The position numbers and the translations under genes were made by a program. A DNA stretch of 64,000 nt from Streptomyces ferrugineus (GTDB taxonomy: Bacteria; Actinomycetota; Actinomycetes; Streptomycetales; Streptomycetaceae). The stretch covers positions 8,283,001-8,347,000 of the forward strand of contig NZ_CP063373.1 of the NCBI RefSeq assembly GCF_015160855.1, given 5' to 3'. Within the stretch, counting starts at the first letter, position 1; each line of letters begins with the position of its first letter. Under the pieces are notes generated by a model that did no database searches, had not been told where the DNA came from, and saw nothing but the letters and a program-made list of their open reading frames with translations. Of this stretch, positions 37,767 to 47,053 are shown piece after piece.

Positions 37767-38831
37767 TCACGCCGTACGTTTGCGTGAGGCCGTCTTCTTC
37801 GCCGCCGTCTTCTTCTGCGCCGTCTTCTTCTGCGCCGTCTTCTTCGTGGCCGTCGACTTCTTCGCCGTGCTCTTCGCGGCCGTCTTCTTCGTGCCCTGGG
37901 CCGACTTCGCCGTCGACTTCCTGGCCGGCGCCGCGGTCTTCTTCGCCGCCGTCCTCTTCGTGGCCGTGGACTTCTTGCCCGTCGGCTGCTTCGGGGCCGC
38001 TCTGGCCGACTTGCGCTGGGGCAGGCGTCTGACCTCGGCCTCCTCCGGTTCCTCGCCGCGGGATTCCTTGGCCGCGCGGACGCTGCTCTCCAGGGCCGCC
38101 ATGAGGTCGAGGACCTTGCCGCCGGCGGCGGGCTCGGGGGCGGCCGGCGGGGCCTCGCCGGCGGCCTTCGCGGCGATGACCTCCTCGACGGCCTCGCGGT
38201 ACTCGTCGTGCAGGTCCTCCAGCTCGACCTCGCCGAGGGTGTCCATCAGGGCGTCCGCGAGATCGAGCTCCTTGTCGCGGACGGTGACGTCGGCGTCGGG
38301 GGCGACGCCCTCGGGGGCGCGGACCTCGTCGGGCCAGAGCAGGCCGTGCATGGCGATGGCGTCGCCGACGACCCGGAGCATGCCCAGCCGCTCCCGGCCG
38401 CGCAGCGCGAACTTGGCGATGGCGACCTTGTTGCTGCGCTTGAGCGCCTCGCGCAGCAGGGTGTACGGCTTGGCGGCCGGGGCGCCGCTCGCGGCGAGGT
38501 AGTACGCGGCGTCCATCTGGAGCGGGTCGATCCGGTCGCCCGGCACGAAGGCCACGATCTCGATCGTCTTCGCCGTGGGGATGGGGAGCTGGGCCAGGTC
38601 CTCGTCGGTGATCGGGATGATCGAGCCGTCCGCGTCCTCGTACCCCTTGCCGATCTCGGCCTGGCTGACCTCGCGGTCCTCCACTTCGCAGAACTTGCGG
38701 TAGCGGATCCGGCCGCCGTCCTCGGTGTGGATCTGGCGGAAGGAGATCGAGTGGCTCTCGGTCGCGTTCACCACCTTGATCGGGATGCTGACCAGGCCGA
38801 AGGAGATGGCGCCGTTCCATATGGATCGCAC
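37767..38831 (-). CDS. ku: Ku, DNA-end-binding protein of NHEJ
   Basis: 354 residues from GTG at 38831, chosen because it gives the canonical start (M)RSIWNGAISFGLVSIPIKV with AAAGG 8 bp upstream; GTG at 38840 is possible. The Ku core covers about 1-250. It ends in a long Lys/Ala/Thr tail of KKTA-type repeats, as in other Streptomyces Ku proteins, which helps DNA binding. As a dimer it threads onto double-strand ends and recruits LigD. It is divergent, with a 51-bp shared promoter region, from the LigD polymerase gene. Confidence 0.95.
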   Translation of the reverse strand: MRSIWNGAISFGLVSIPIKVVNATESHSISFRQIHTEDGGRIRYRKFCEVEDREVSQAEIGKGYEDADGSIIPITDEDLAQLPIPTAKTIEIVAFVPGDRIDPLQMDAAYYLAASGAPAAKPYTLLREALKRSNKVAIAKFALRGRERLGMLRVVGDAIAMHGLLWPDEVRAPEGVAPDADVTVRDKELDLADALMDTLGEVELEDLHDEYREAVEEVIAAKAAGEAPPAAPEPAAGGKVLDLMAALESSVRAAKESRGEEPEEAEVRRLPQRKSARAAPKQPTGKKSTATKRTAAKKTAAPARKSTAKSAQGTKKTAAKSTAKKSTATKKTAQKKTAQKKTAAKKTASRKRTA

Positions 38832-38882
38832 GTTCAGCACCTTTCGAGGCGGTTCCGGCCGATTTCATGTGATTCTCATCGT

Positions 38883-39764
38883 ATGACGCCGATCACAGAG
38901 GTGGAGGGACGGCGCCTGGCACTCAGCAACCTGGAGAAGGTGCTGTATCCGGCGACCGGGTTCACCAAGGGCGAGGTGCTGCACTACTACGCGACCATCG
39001 CCGACGTACTGCTGCCGCAGCTGCGTGACCGTCCGGTGTCCTTTCTGCGCTACCCGGACGGGCCGGACGGACAGGTGTTCTTCACCAAGAACGTGCCGCC
39101 GGGTACGCCCGAGTGGGTCACCGCGGCCGAGGTGCCCCGTTCCGAGGGGCCGGCGCGGATGGTGCTGGTGCAGGATCTGCCGTCGCTGATGTGGGCGGCC
39201 AACCTGGTCACGGAGTTCCACACGCCGCAGTGGCTGATCGGGGCGCCGGGCGAGGCGGACCGGCTGGTCTTCGACCTGGACCCCGGGGTGCCGGCGAGCG
39301 TGGTGGAGTGCTGCGAGGTCGCGCTGTGGCTGCGCGAGCGGCTGGCGGCGGACGGCATCGAGGCGTACGCGAAGACCTCCGGCTCGAAGGGCCTGCATCT
39401 CACGGCGGCCATCCGGCCCGTCCCGTCCGAGCGGGCGACGGAGTACGCCAAGGAACTCGCCGTGGAGGCCGAGCGGGCGATGCCCCGGCTCGTGATCCAC
39501 CGGATGACGAGAAGCCTGCGCCCCGGAAAGGTCTTCGTCGACTGGAGCCAGAACGCCGCCCGCAAGACGACGGCGACCCCCTACACCCTGCGGGCCCGCC
39601 CCGAGCCGACGGTGTCGGCCCCGGTCACCTGGGAGGAGGTGGAGAACTGCCGCTCCCCCAACAGCCTGACCTTCCTCGCCCCGGACCTCGCCCCACGCCT
39701 ACAGGACTACGGCGACCTGTTGGCCCCGCTCCTCGCCCCGGACCAGGCAGGCGCGCTGCCCTGA
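38883..39764 (+). CDS. ligD: LigD-type polymerase (primase-polymerase) domain protein
   Basis: 293 residues. This is the archaeo-eukaryotic primase-like polymerase of NHEJ: LSNLEKVLYPATGFTKGEV opening, catalytic LVFDLDPG and SGSKGLHL, and a later VDWSQN motif. Only the polymerase part is present; the ligase and phosphoesterase domains of full LigD are absent, as in other Streptomyces where they are separate genes. It fills and remodels broken ends held by Ku, encoded divergently next door. Confidence 0.9.
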   Translation: MTPITEVEGRRLALSNLEKVLYPATGFTKGEVLHYYATIADVLLPQLRDRPVSFLRYPDGPDGQVFFTKNVPPGTPEWVTAAEVPRSEGPARMVLVQDLPSLMWAANLVTEFHTPQWLIGAPGEADRLVFDLDPGVPASVVECCEVALWLRERLAADGIEAYAKTSGSKGLHLTAAIRPVPSERATEYAKELAVEAERAMPRLVIHRMTRSLRPGKVFVDWSQNAARKTTATPYTLRARPEPTVSAPVTWEEVENCRSPNSLTFLAPDLAPRLQDYGDLLAPLLAPDQAGALP

Positions 39765-39803
39765 CCCACCCCCGGGGACGGCCACCCCAGCCGACCCGCG
39801 CAC

Positions 39804-40613
39804 TCAGCCGGCGGTACCCCAGACCCTCCGGTCCCGCGCCATGGCATGCAGCGCCTCCACATCCGCCGGCTTCAGCACCCCGCCCGTGCGGGCCAGCCCC
39901 TGCACCTCCGTGTCCTTCAGGACCCGTACCTCCCTGAGCGGCGGGGACGTGATCGTCACGTCGGCCGGGGCGACGAGGGCGAGGACGGGGTGGACCTCGG
40001 CGGTCAGGGCGTAGGAGGCGCGGTCGGCGTCGGCGCGGACGCGGCGCAGCAGGGGGCGGCCGTCGCGGCGGCCGAGGGAGACCAACGGGTCGGCGACGGT
40101 GACCCGCTGCTTACGGGCGTACAGGGTGTGCAGCGCGAACAGCCCGCCCGGCCCGATCACCAGATGGTGGATGCGGTCGCCGCCGGGCAGCGGCACCGAG
40201 TGCAGCGTGTGCCAGCCCGCGCCGTCCAGCCGGTCCAGGGCCTCGCCGACCGTCTGCTCCGCCGCCAGCGCCCGTCGCCGGGGGTCGGGCCGCAGCCGGT
40301 GCGCGGGGCCGGGGTCCCGGTCCAGGGAGATCAGCAGCGCCTCGCCGGGGCGGTTGGGCGCGAGGTCGTCGTCGGGATGCAGGGTCAGCCGGGCCAGCTC
40401 GGCGGGTGTGGGCACCGGGGGCGGGCCCACCGTCACCGGGCCGGTCACGAAGGGGCCGAGCGCCTCCAGCACCTCCTCCCTGCGCTCGTCGCTGAGCAGG
40501 TTGATCCGGCCCGCCTCACGGTCGTACCAGGCGAGGTTGTGCCCGTCCCGCCGGCAGACGTAGAGCCGTTCCTGGCCGTGCCGCCAGGTCGGTACGACGC
40601 GCAGTCCGCTCAT
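39804..40613 (-). CDS. NERD-domain protein
   Basis: 269 residues. The middle (about 125-230) has the nuclease-related-domain pattern: VGEALDRLDGAGWHTLHSVPLPGGDRIHHL, then IGPGGLFALHTL. A short N-terminal region and a helical C-terminal tail flank it. NERD proteins are often linked to DNA metabolism, and this one ends close to the LigD gene (convergent, 39 bp apart). No nuclease activity can be assumed because the motifs are divergent. Confidence 0.75.
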   Translation of the reverse strand: MSGLRVVPTWRHGQERLYVCRRDGHNLAWYDREAGRINLLSDERREEVLEALGPFVTGPVTVGPPPVPTPAELARLTLHPDDDLAPNRPGEALLISLDRDPGPAHRLRPDPRRRALAAEQTVGEALDRLDGAGWHTLHSVPLPGGDRIHHLVIGPGGLFALHTLYARKQRVTVADPLVSLGRRDGRPLLRRVRADADRASYALTAEVHPVLALVAPADVTITSPPLREVRVLKDTEVQGLARTGGVLKPADVEALHAMARDRRVWGTAG

Positions 40614-40727
40614 GCACCATCACCCCACTGACCATGGGAACAGGCGGGGTGCTGCGGGGGCAAGAACCCGGTTACCTTTGAGAGCAGTTGGGCAGACCCC
40701 CCGCGAGGGGTGGTTGGGGAGGCGCCG

Positions 40728-41234
40728 TTGCGTACCCGCAGGAAGCAACCCGACGTACCTGCTCCGGACAGCCCGTGGAGCGAGGTCGTGCCCGGCCTGT
40801 GGATGGGCGGGCACGAGTTCCGGGGCCGGACGGGGCAACTGGAGTTCGCCGTCGTACGGGACGAGTTCGATCTCGTGCAGACGCTGCTGCGCCTGCCCGG
40901 GCACGGGCCCGATCCCGGCGTCGAGCACCATGTGTGGCCGATCCCGGACGGGCCGCTGGACGGCACCCAGCTCGCCGGGGTGATCCGGCTGGCGGAGGCG
41001 GCGTGCGAGGCGCTGGACGGGGGCCGCAGGGTGCTCGTCCGCTGCTATCACGGGTACAACCGCTCGGGCCTGGTGGTCGCCCACGCCCTGGTCCGCCGGA
41101 GCCACTCCGTCGAGCAGGCGATCCGGCTGATACGCTCCCGCCGCTCTCCGTGGGCCCTGCACAACGACCTGTTCGTCGACTACCTCCGGGCCGGGCTGTC
41201 GACCGCGCGGCTCCTCGAGGAACTCGCCGAGTGA
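40728..41234 (+). CDS. Dual-specificity-type protein phosphatase
   Basis: 168 residues from TTG at 40728, with GGGGAGG 5 bp before it; GTG at 40710 is in frame but lacks such a site. The phosphate-binding loop is CYHGYNRSG (Cys106), a valid CX5R signature, but the residue before the Cys is Arg rather than the usual His. A likely general acid Asp lies in IPDGPLDG. It should remove phosphate from Ser/Thr/Tyr or from nucleotides or lipids. It stands alone, upstream of a lipoprotein. Confidence 0.8.
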   Translation: MRTRRKQPDVPAPDSPWSEVVPGLWMGGHEFRGRTGQLEFAVVRDEFDLVQTLLRLPGHGPDPGVEHHVWPIPDGPLDGTQLAGVIRLAEAACEALDGGRRVLVRCYHGYNRSGLVVAHALVRRSHSVEQAIRLIRSRRSPWALHNDLFVDYLRAGLSTARLLEELAE

Positions 41235-41323
41235 CTTCGCCCGTCCGCCCACCGGGTGCGCAAAAAGGACTTCCGTACGAATAGGGTGTACGGGCCGACC
41301 ACCAGCCAGACCCCGGGAGAACC

Positions 41324-42067
41324 GTGCCCCGCCGCCGCCTCACGCGCACCACCGCGCTCGGTGCCCTCGTCGCACTGCTGCTGGCGGCCGCGACGGCCTG
41401 CGGTGACGCCGGGGGACTCCAGGGCGCGGGCCCGACGGAGACCGCGGTCAGCCCGGACAAGCTGTGGCCGAAGCTGACGCCGGCGTCCCGGCCCGCCTAT
41501 GAGATCGGCGAGGTGGTCCGGGAGGTCGTGAAGGGCGTCACCATCCCCCCGGGCGGCATCCGCGACGTGGACCCGGTGACGGTCGTGCGCAAGGAGATGG
41601 CCAGGAGCCCCGGGGACTACGAGGGCGACGCCGCGCAGTACCGCGAGACCGGCCGTCTGATGGACCGGTGCGGCGACGGCGCCGGACACGGACAGTGCCC
41701 GGTGCTCCAGCCGTACTACCGGGACCTGACCGGCGACGGGCGCCCCGAGCTGACGCTGGGCTTCCGGCTGCTGCCCGGCCGGACGACCGCGGTGCGCGTC
41801 TACACCGTGGAGAAGCAGCGGCTGATGCAGGTGATGAGCTGGGACGACGCCATCAGCGGCGTCGAGCTGGCCGGGCGGTCGGTGATCATACGCTCGCCGT
41901 CCGAGGTGGCCGGCTACGAGTACCGGCTCCAGTGGACGTGGGACGCGGACCAGAAGGCGATGCTGCTGACCCACGACGAGATGCTGCGCACCGGATCACG
42001 CAAGAAGACGCACCAGCCGTCGCCCTCGCCCTCCGTCTCCCCCTTCCCCTCCGCGAGCACGCCATGA
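41324..42067 (+). CDS. Lipoprotein paired with a histidine kinase
   Basis: 247 residues from GTG. A basic N-terminus and hydrophobic stretch end in a lipobox (ATACG), so the mature protein starts at the Cys and is membrane-anchored outside. The body contains YYRDLTGDGRPELTLG, resembling an FG-GAP/calcium-loop motif, and the tail is Pro/Ser-rich. Its stop overlaps the kinase start (ATGA), so the pair is translationally coupled. By analogy with CseA/CseC-type pairs it may modulate sensing by the kinase. Confidence 0.8.
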   Translation: MPRRRLTRTTALGALVALLLAAATACGDAGGLQGAGPTETAVSPDKLWPKLTPASRPAYEIGEVVREVVKGVTIPPGGIRDVDPVTVVRKEMARSPGDYEGDAAQYRETGRLMDRCGDGAGHGQCPVLQPYYRDLTGDGRPELTLGFRLLPGRTTAVRVYTVEKQRLMQVMSWDDAISGVELAGRSVIIRSPSEVAGYEYRLQWTWDADQKAMLLTHDEMLRTGSRKKTHQPSPSPSVSPFPSASTP

Positions 42068-43299
42068 GGCTCGCGCTGCCCCAGTGGGCGGGCACGCTCG
42101 CCGTGAAGGCGGCCGTCTTCATCACGGTGATGTGCTGTGCGCTCGCCGCGCTGCTCGGCATCCTCGTGCATGTCTCGGTGACCAACCAGACCGTCGGCCA
42201 GGCCCGCGACCGCGCGCTGTCCCGGCTGACGGACGCGACGGCGGCGTTCGAGGCCGGGGATCCGATCGGGCGCGGCGTCGGCCTGGATCCGCCGGAGCTG
42301 CCCGGGGCACTGCGGGATCTGGCGCGGGCCGGGGACCGGGGCACGATGGTCGCCGACCACCACGGCCGTCCCACGATGTGGGCGGCGGGCCCGGCCGACC
42401 ATGAGCGGGTCCTCGCGGTCGAGGTGGACTACTCGCAGCAGGCCCGCACCATCGAGGGCCTCGACCGGGCGATCCTGTGGTCGTCGGGGCTGGCCATCGG
42501 CGTGACGGTGCTGGTGGGCGCGTTCGCGGTGACGCGGGTGACGCGCCGGCTGCACGCCACGGCCCGGGTGGCCCGGCGGATCAGCGGGGGCGACCTGGAC
42601 GCCCGGGTGGACGACCCCCGTACGAACGACGCAACCCGGCCGCAGGACGAGGTGGCCGCGGTCGCCGCCGCGCTGGACTCGATGGCGTCGTCGCTGCAGA
42701 GCAAGCTGCTGGCCGAGCAGCGGTTCACGGCGGACGTGGCGCACGAACTGCGCACTCCGCTGACCGGGCTGCACGCGGCGGCCGAGCTGCTGCCGCCGGG
42801 GCGGCCCACGGAGCTGGTGCGGGACCGGGTGGCCGCGTTGCGCACGCTGACCGAGGACCTGCTGGAGATCTCGCGGCTGGACAGCGGGCGGGAGCGGTCG
42901 GAGCCGGACAGCGAGCCGCTCGGGGCACTGGCCGAGCGGGTGGTGCGGGCGTCCGGGACCGAGACCGAGGTCGTCGTCCTGCGGGACGTCGTGGTGGAGA
43001 CCGACCGGCGGCGGCTGGAGCGGGTGCTGGGCAACCTGGTGGCCAACGCGCACAAGCACGGGCGCACACCGGTGTCCCTGACCGTGGACGGGCCGGTGGT
43101 CACCGTACGCGATCACGGTGACGGCTATCCCGACTACCTCGTCGCGCACGGACCCCAGCGGTTCCGTACGGAGGGCGGCGCCAAGGGGCACGGCCTGGGG
43201 CTGACCATCGCGCTGGGGCAGGCGGAGGTGCTGGGGGCGCGGTTGTCGTTCTCGAACGCCGTGGACGGTGGAGCCGTCGCGCGACTGACCCTGCGATAG
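42064..43299 (+). CDS. Sensor histidine kinase without adjacent response regulator
   Basis: 411 residues. Two membrane helices (about 14-38 and 140-160) bracket an outer sensor region of about 100 residues. Next come a HAMP domain, the phosphoacceptor motif DVAHELRTPLTGLH (His227), an N-box (NLVANAHKHG) and glycine boxes (DHGDGYP, GHGLGLT). Lipoprotein and kinase share an operon, but no response-regulator gene flanks them, which is unusual. The partner regulator must be encoded elsewhere or have been lost. Confidence 0.9.
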   Translation: MRLALPQWAGTLAVKAAVFITVMCCALAALLGILVHVSVTNQTVGQARDRALSRLTDATAAFEAGDPIGRGVGLDPPELPGALRDLARAGDRGTMVADHHGRPTMWAAGPADHERVLAVEVDYSQQARTIEGLDRAILWSSGLAIGVTVLVGAFAVTRVTRRLHATARVARRISGGDLDARVDDPRTNDATRPQDEVAAVAAALDSMASSLQSKLLAEQRFTADVAHELRTPLTGLHAAAELLPPGRPTELVRDRVAALRTLTEDLLEISRLDSGRERSEPDSEPLGALAERVVRASGTETEVVVLRDVVVETDRRRLERVLGNLVANAHKHGRTPVSLTVDGPVVTVRDHGDGYPDYLVAHGPQRFRTEGGAKGHGLGLTIALGQAEVLGARLSFSNAVDGGAVARLTLR

Positions 43300-43404
43300 G
43301 GACGGGGCGCTTCCCCTATGGCCCATTAGGACGCGCGAAGTACCCATATGGCCCCTAATGTGGCGGTTAGTCAGGTTCGTTCCGCTGTCCTGGAGGTGGT
43401 CCAC

Positions 43405-43755
43405 ATGGCTCTGCGCTCCCGCTTCGCCATATCCATATCCGCCGGCATACTCGCCGCCGCGGCCGCCGTCACGCCCGCCGTCGCCGATGACGGAGGTGGG
43501 GACTGGGGCGGCGGCCACGACCAGGAGTTCACACCCGGCCGCGTCACCGCGAGCACCCTGCTGCTGCGCAGTGCGCCCAACCGGGGCAGCCAGGTGATCC
43601 GGACCGTCCACCGGGGGGACCGCGTCAGGATCTTCTGCAAGACCAAGGGGCAGAGCGTGCAGGGCAACCGGCACTGGTACCTCCTCGCCGACGGCACCTG
43701 GGCCTGGGGATCGGCCCGGTACATCGAGACCCGGCACTCGCCGCGCTGGTGCTGA
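43405..43755 (+). CDS. Secreted small SH3-domain protein
   Basis: 116 residues from ATG at 43405, with GGAGGTGG upstream. A Sec signal peptide (FAISISAGILAAAAAVTPAVA) is followed by a Gly-rich linker and a bacterial SH3-like fold (LLLRSAPNRGSQVIRTVHRGDRVRIFC, then WYLLADGTWAWGSARYI) with two cysteines able to form a disulfide. Bacterial SH3 domains usually bind cell-wall peptides, which fits its place just before the SEDS/PBP pair. Confidence 0.8.
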   Translation: MALRSRFAISISAGILAAAAAVTPAVADDGGGDWGGGHDQEFTPGRVTASTLLLRSAPNRGSQVIRTVHRGDRVRIFCKTKGQSVQGNRHWYLLADGTWAWGSARYIETRHSPRWC

Positions 43756-43798
43756 ACCACAAGGCGCGCAAGACAGACTATTTGGGTAGGTTCCGGAC

Positions 43799-45217
43799 AT
43801 GACCAAGGCCGGAACCACCCTGGTGGCAGCGGACGCTCCCGCTCCCGCCGCACCACTCCCCCGGCGCCGTGGCATCGAACTGGCCCTCATCGTCGTGGCC
43901 GTCCTGCTCTCCGTGTACGGCTACTGCGCGGTCGGCCTCGCCCGCAGCGGCACCGTCCCGCCCGGCGCCGCCGGCTACGGCGCCGGGCTCGGCGTACTCG
44001 CGCTGGTAGCGCATCTGGCCGTACGCCTGCGCGCCCCCTGCGCGGACCCCCTTCTGCTGCCGATCGGCGTGCTGCTCAACGGCATCGGCCTCGTCCTGAT
44101 CTACCGGCTCGACCTGGAGACACCGGGCGACCGGGCGGCGCCCACCCAACTCGTGTGGTCCACGCTAGGAGTGGCGCTGTTCATCGTGGTGGTCCTCCTC
44201 CTGCGCGACCACCGTGTGCTCCAGCGGTACTCCTACGTCTGTGTGGTCGCCGCGCTCGTCCTGCTCACCCTGCCGATCTTCTTCCCGTCGGTGAACGGCG
44301 CCCGCATCTGGATCCGGGTCGCCGGATTCTCCATCCAGCCCGGCGAGTTCGCGAAGGTGCTGCTCGCGGTGTTCTTCGCGGCGTATCTGGCCGCCAACCG
44401 CAGCGCGCTGGCGTACACGGGCCGGCGCGTCCTCGGCATCGACCGGCTCCAACTGCCCACCGGTCGCGTGCTCGGCCCGATCGTCGCGATCTGGCTGCTG
44501 AGCGTGGGCGTCCTCGTCCTGGAACGCGACCTCGGCACCTCGCTGCTGTTCTTCGGCCTGTTCGTGGTCCTGCTGTACGTCGCCACCGGCCGCACCGGCT
44601 GGATCGCCGTCGGCCTGCTGCTGGCGGCGCTCGGCGCGGTGGCCGTCGGGGAGTTGGAGCCGCATGTGCACGGCCGGGTCGAGGACTGGCAGCACCCGTT
44701 CGCCTCGATCGAGGCGGGCGAGGGCCCCAACCAGCTGTCCCAGTCGCTGTTCGCCTTCGCGGCCGGCGGCCTGACCGGCACGGGGCTGGGCCTCGGCCAC
44801 TCGATCCTGATCGGCTTCGCGGCCAAGTCGGACTTCATCCTGGCGACGGCCGGCGAGGAGCTGGGCCTGGCGGGCCTGTCCGCCCTCTTCATCCTCTACG
44901 GCCTGCTGGTGGAGCGCGGCTACCGGGCCGGCCTCGCCCTGCGCGACTCCTTCGGCCGGCTGCTCGCGGTGGGGCTGGCCTCGATCGTGGCGCTCCAGGT
45001 GTTCGTGATCGCGGGCGGGGTGACCGGCCTGATCCCGCTGACCGGCATGGCGATGCCGTTCCTGGCACAGGGCGGCTCCTCGGTGGTCACCAACTGGGCG
45101 ATCGTGGCGCTGCTGATCCGGGTGAGCGACAGGGCGCGCAGCCGGCTCGGCGTGCCCAAGGGCGAGGAGAGTGCCGCACCGACACCACAGGACAAGCACA
45201 TGGAGACCGCCCGATGA
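43799..45217 (+). CDS. rodA: SEDS-family glycosyltransferase (RodA/FtsW type)
   Basis: 472 residues with about 10-12 membrane helices. Family landmarks: IFFPSVNGARIWIRVAGFSIQPGEFAK, VLERDLGTSLLFFGLF with the catalytic Asp, and GLIPLTGMAMPFLAQGGSS near the C-terminus. SEDS proteins polymerise glycan from lipid II with a class B PBP, and one is encoded immediately downstream (ATGA overlap). Whether it serves vegetative growth or sporulation is unclear; the gene symbol marks the family, since Streptomyces has several paralogues. Confidence 0.9.
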   Translation: MTKAGTTLVAADAPAPAAPLPRRRGIELALIVVAVLLSVYGYCAVGLARSGTVPPGAAGYGAGLGVLALVAHLAVRLRAPCADPLLLPIGVLLNGIGLVLIYRLDLETPGDRAAPTQLVWSTLGVALFIVVVLLLRDHRVLQRYSYVCVVAALVLLTLPIFFPSVNGARIWIRVAGFSIQPGEFAKVLLAVFFAAYLAANRSALAYTGRRVLGIDRLQLPTGRVLGPIVAIWLLSVGVLVLERDLGTSLLFFGLFVVLLYVATGRTGWIAVGLLLAALGAVAVGELEPHVHGRVEDWQHPFASIEAGEGPNQLSQSLFAFAAGGLTGTGLGLGHSILIGFAAKSDFILATAGEELGLAGLSALFILYGLLVERGYRAGLALRDSFGRLLAVGLASIVALQVFVIAGGVTGLIPLTGMAMPFLAQGGSSVVTNWAIVALLIRVSDRARSRLGVPKGEESAAPTPQDKHMETAR

Positions 45218-46689
45218 CCCGGCACATCCGGCACGCCGCCTTCTTCTGCGCCCTGCTGCTGGTCGCGCTGCTGGTCAACGCCACCCGCATCCAGCTGTTC
45301 GAGGCCCCGTCCTACGATGACAACATCGCCAACCGCCGCACCACGATCGCCCGTTACGGCCAGCCGCGCGGCGACATCCTGGTCGACGGCGAACCGGTCA
45401 CCGGCTCCCACGACACCGGCGAGCACCTGCGCTACGAGCGGACGTACACCAACGGCCCGATGTACGCGCCCGTCACCGGCTTCGCCTCGCAGGAGTACGG
45501 CACGACGCTCCTGGAGCACGCCGAGGACGGCGTCCTCGCGGGCACGGACCCGCTGCTGTCGCCGTTCGCGCTGTGGAACGGCGTCGCCCGCGACCGCTAC
45601 CCCGGCGGCGACGTCGTCACCACGCTGCGCAGGGCCGCGCAGGAGGCGGCGTACGAGGGGCTGGCCGGCCGCAAGGGCGCGGTGGCGGCGATCGAACCGT
45701 CGACGGGCCGCGTCCTGGCCCTGGTCTCGGCCCCGTCCTACGACCCGTCGGCGCTGTCCGGGAACGGCGCGTCGGTGACCCGTTCCTGGTCGTCCCTGAA
45801 CCGCGACGCCGACAAGCCGATACTCAACCGGGCCGTGCGCAAGACGTATCCGCCGGGTTCGACCTTCAAGGTGGTCACGGCGGCCGCGGCGCTGGACGCG
45901 GGCGTGGTCGAGGACCTGGACGACAAGACCGACTCCCCGGACCCGTACACCCTGCCGGGCACCCGGACCTCGCTGACCAACGAGTCCGAGGGCTGCGAGA
46001 ACGCCCCGCTGCGCAAGGCGTTCGAGTGGTCGTGCAACACGGTGTTCGCGCGCCTGGGCGTCCAGGTGGGGGTGGACCGCATGGCGGCGACGGCGGGCGC
46101 CTTCGGCTTCAACGACGCCGACCTGAGGATCCCGTTCTCGGTCGCCGAGAGCACCTTCGACACCAAGGTCGACAAGGCGCAGCTCGCCCTGTCGTCGATC
46201 GGGCAGTACAACACGCGTGCGACCCCGCTGCAGATGGCGATGGTCGCGGCGGCCGTGGCGAACGGCGGCCAGGTGCGCTCGCCGTATCTGGTGGAGCGCA
46301 CGACCCGGGAGGGCGGCGCCACGGTGGCGACGGCCGGGTCCCGCCCGAGCCGGCAGGCGATGCGCCCGTCGACCGCGAGGCTCATGAAGGAAATGATGGT
46401 GGACGTGGTGCGGGAGGGCACCGGCACCAACGCCTGGATCCCCGGCGCGACGGTGGGCGGCAAGACCGGCACGGCCCAGCACGGCCTGGGCAACTCCGGT
46501 ACGCCGTACGCCTGGTTCGTCTCCTGGGCCAAGGGCGACCGCGACCTGGAGCCCAAGGTGGCGGTCGCGGTGGTGGTGGAGGACGCGGCCGCGGACCGGG
46601 GCGAGATCAGCGGGGGCGGGGACGCCGCGCCGATCGCCCGCGCGGTGATGGAGGCGGTGCTGAAGTCACCGGCGCGGAAGGGAGGTTGA
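45214..46689 (+). CDS. Class B penicillin-binding protein, transpeptidase
   Basis: 491 residues. An N-terminal membrane anchor (ALLLVALLVNA) precedes a short PBP dimerisation region and the transpeptidase domain with STFK (nucleophile Ser216), SCN and KTG (Lys417). It cross-links peptidoglycan outside the membrane as partner of the SEDS protein, whose gene it overlaps by 4 bp. The start gives a very short cytoplasmic tail, normal for this group. Confidence 0.93.
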   Translation: MTRHIRHAAFFCALLLVALLVNATRIQLFEAPSYDDNIANRRTTIARYGQPRGDILVDGEPVTGSHDTGEHLRYERTYTNGPMYAPVTGFASQEYGTTLLEHAEDGVLAGTDPLLSPFALWNGVARDRYPGGDVVTTLRRAAQEAAYEGLAGRKGAVAAIEPSTGRVLALVSAPSYDPSALSGNGASVTRSWSSLNRDADKPILNRAVRKTYPPGSTFKVVTAAAALDAGVVEDLDDKTDSPDPYTLPGTRTSLTNESEGCENAPLRKAFEWSCNTVFARLGVQVGVDRMAATAGAFGFNDADLRIPFSVAESTFDTKVDKAQLALSSIGQYNTRATPLQMAMVAAAVANGGQVRSPYLVERTTREGGATVATAGSRPSRQAMRPSTARLMKEMMVDVVREGTGTNAWIPGATVGGKTGTAQHGLGNSGTPYAWFVSWAKGDRDLEPKVAVAVVVEDAAADRGEISGGGDAAPIARAVMEAVLKSPARKGG

Positions 46690-46722
46690 CGAGGGCAACC
46701 ACGACCACGCTCTGAGCCGGAC

Positions 46723-47041
46723 GGATTCGTCTGGCGGCTGAAGGACGACTCCGGCGACGCGACGGACGTGAGCGTCTTCGGCGACGAGTGGCTGATCATC
46801 AACCTGACGGTGTGGCGGGACACGAACGCCCTTACCGCGTACATGTACCAGGGCCGTCACCGCGAGATGCTGGGTCCCCGCGGGCCACCGCCCCACGGTG
46901 GCCGAGGCCGAGTCCCGTCTCCTCCACCTGCGCACCAACGGCCCGACGCCGTACGCCTTCACCCTGCGCACGTCGTACCCGCCGCAGGGGGCGGAGCCCG
47001 TACTGGGCGAGGTGCCGGAGGGACTGGGCTGCTCGGCGTAG
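46723..47041 (+). pseudogene. DUF3291 gene remnant
   Basis: The first frame encodes GFVWRL and then DEWLIINLTVWRDTNALTAY...YQGRHREML, matching the centre of DUF3291 proteins. After a frameshift near 46880 a second frame gives PTVAEAESRLLHLRTNGPTP and YAFTLR, the family C-terminus. The segment normally between them is missing, as is the N-terminus. The pieces are in order, so this is a gene destroyed by deletion and frameshift. Confidence 0.75.
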
Positions 47042-47053
47042 GACAACCGGCCA

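Noticed and set aside
37767..38040. Separate histone-like lysine-rich protein
   Set aside because: The KKTA-rich stretch is continuous with the Ku reading frame and is the usual Streptomyces Ku tail.
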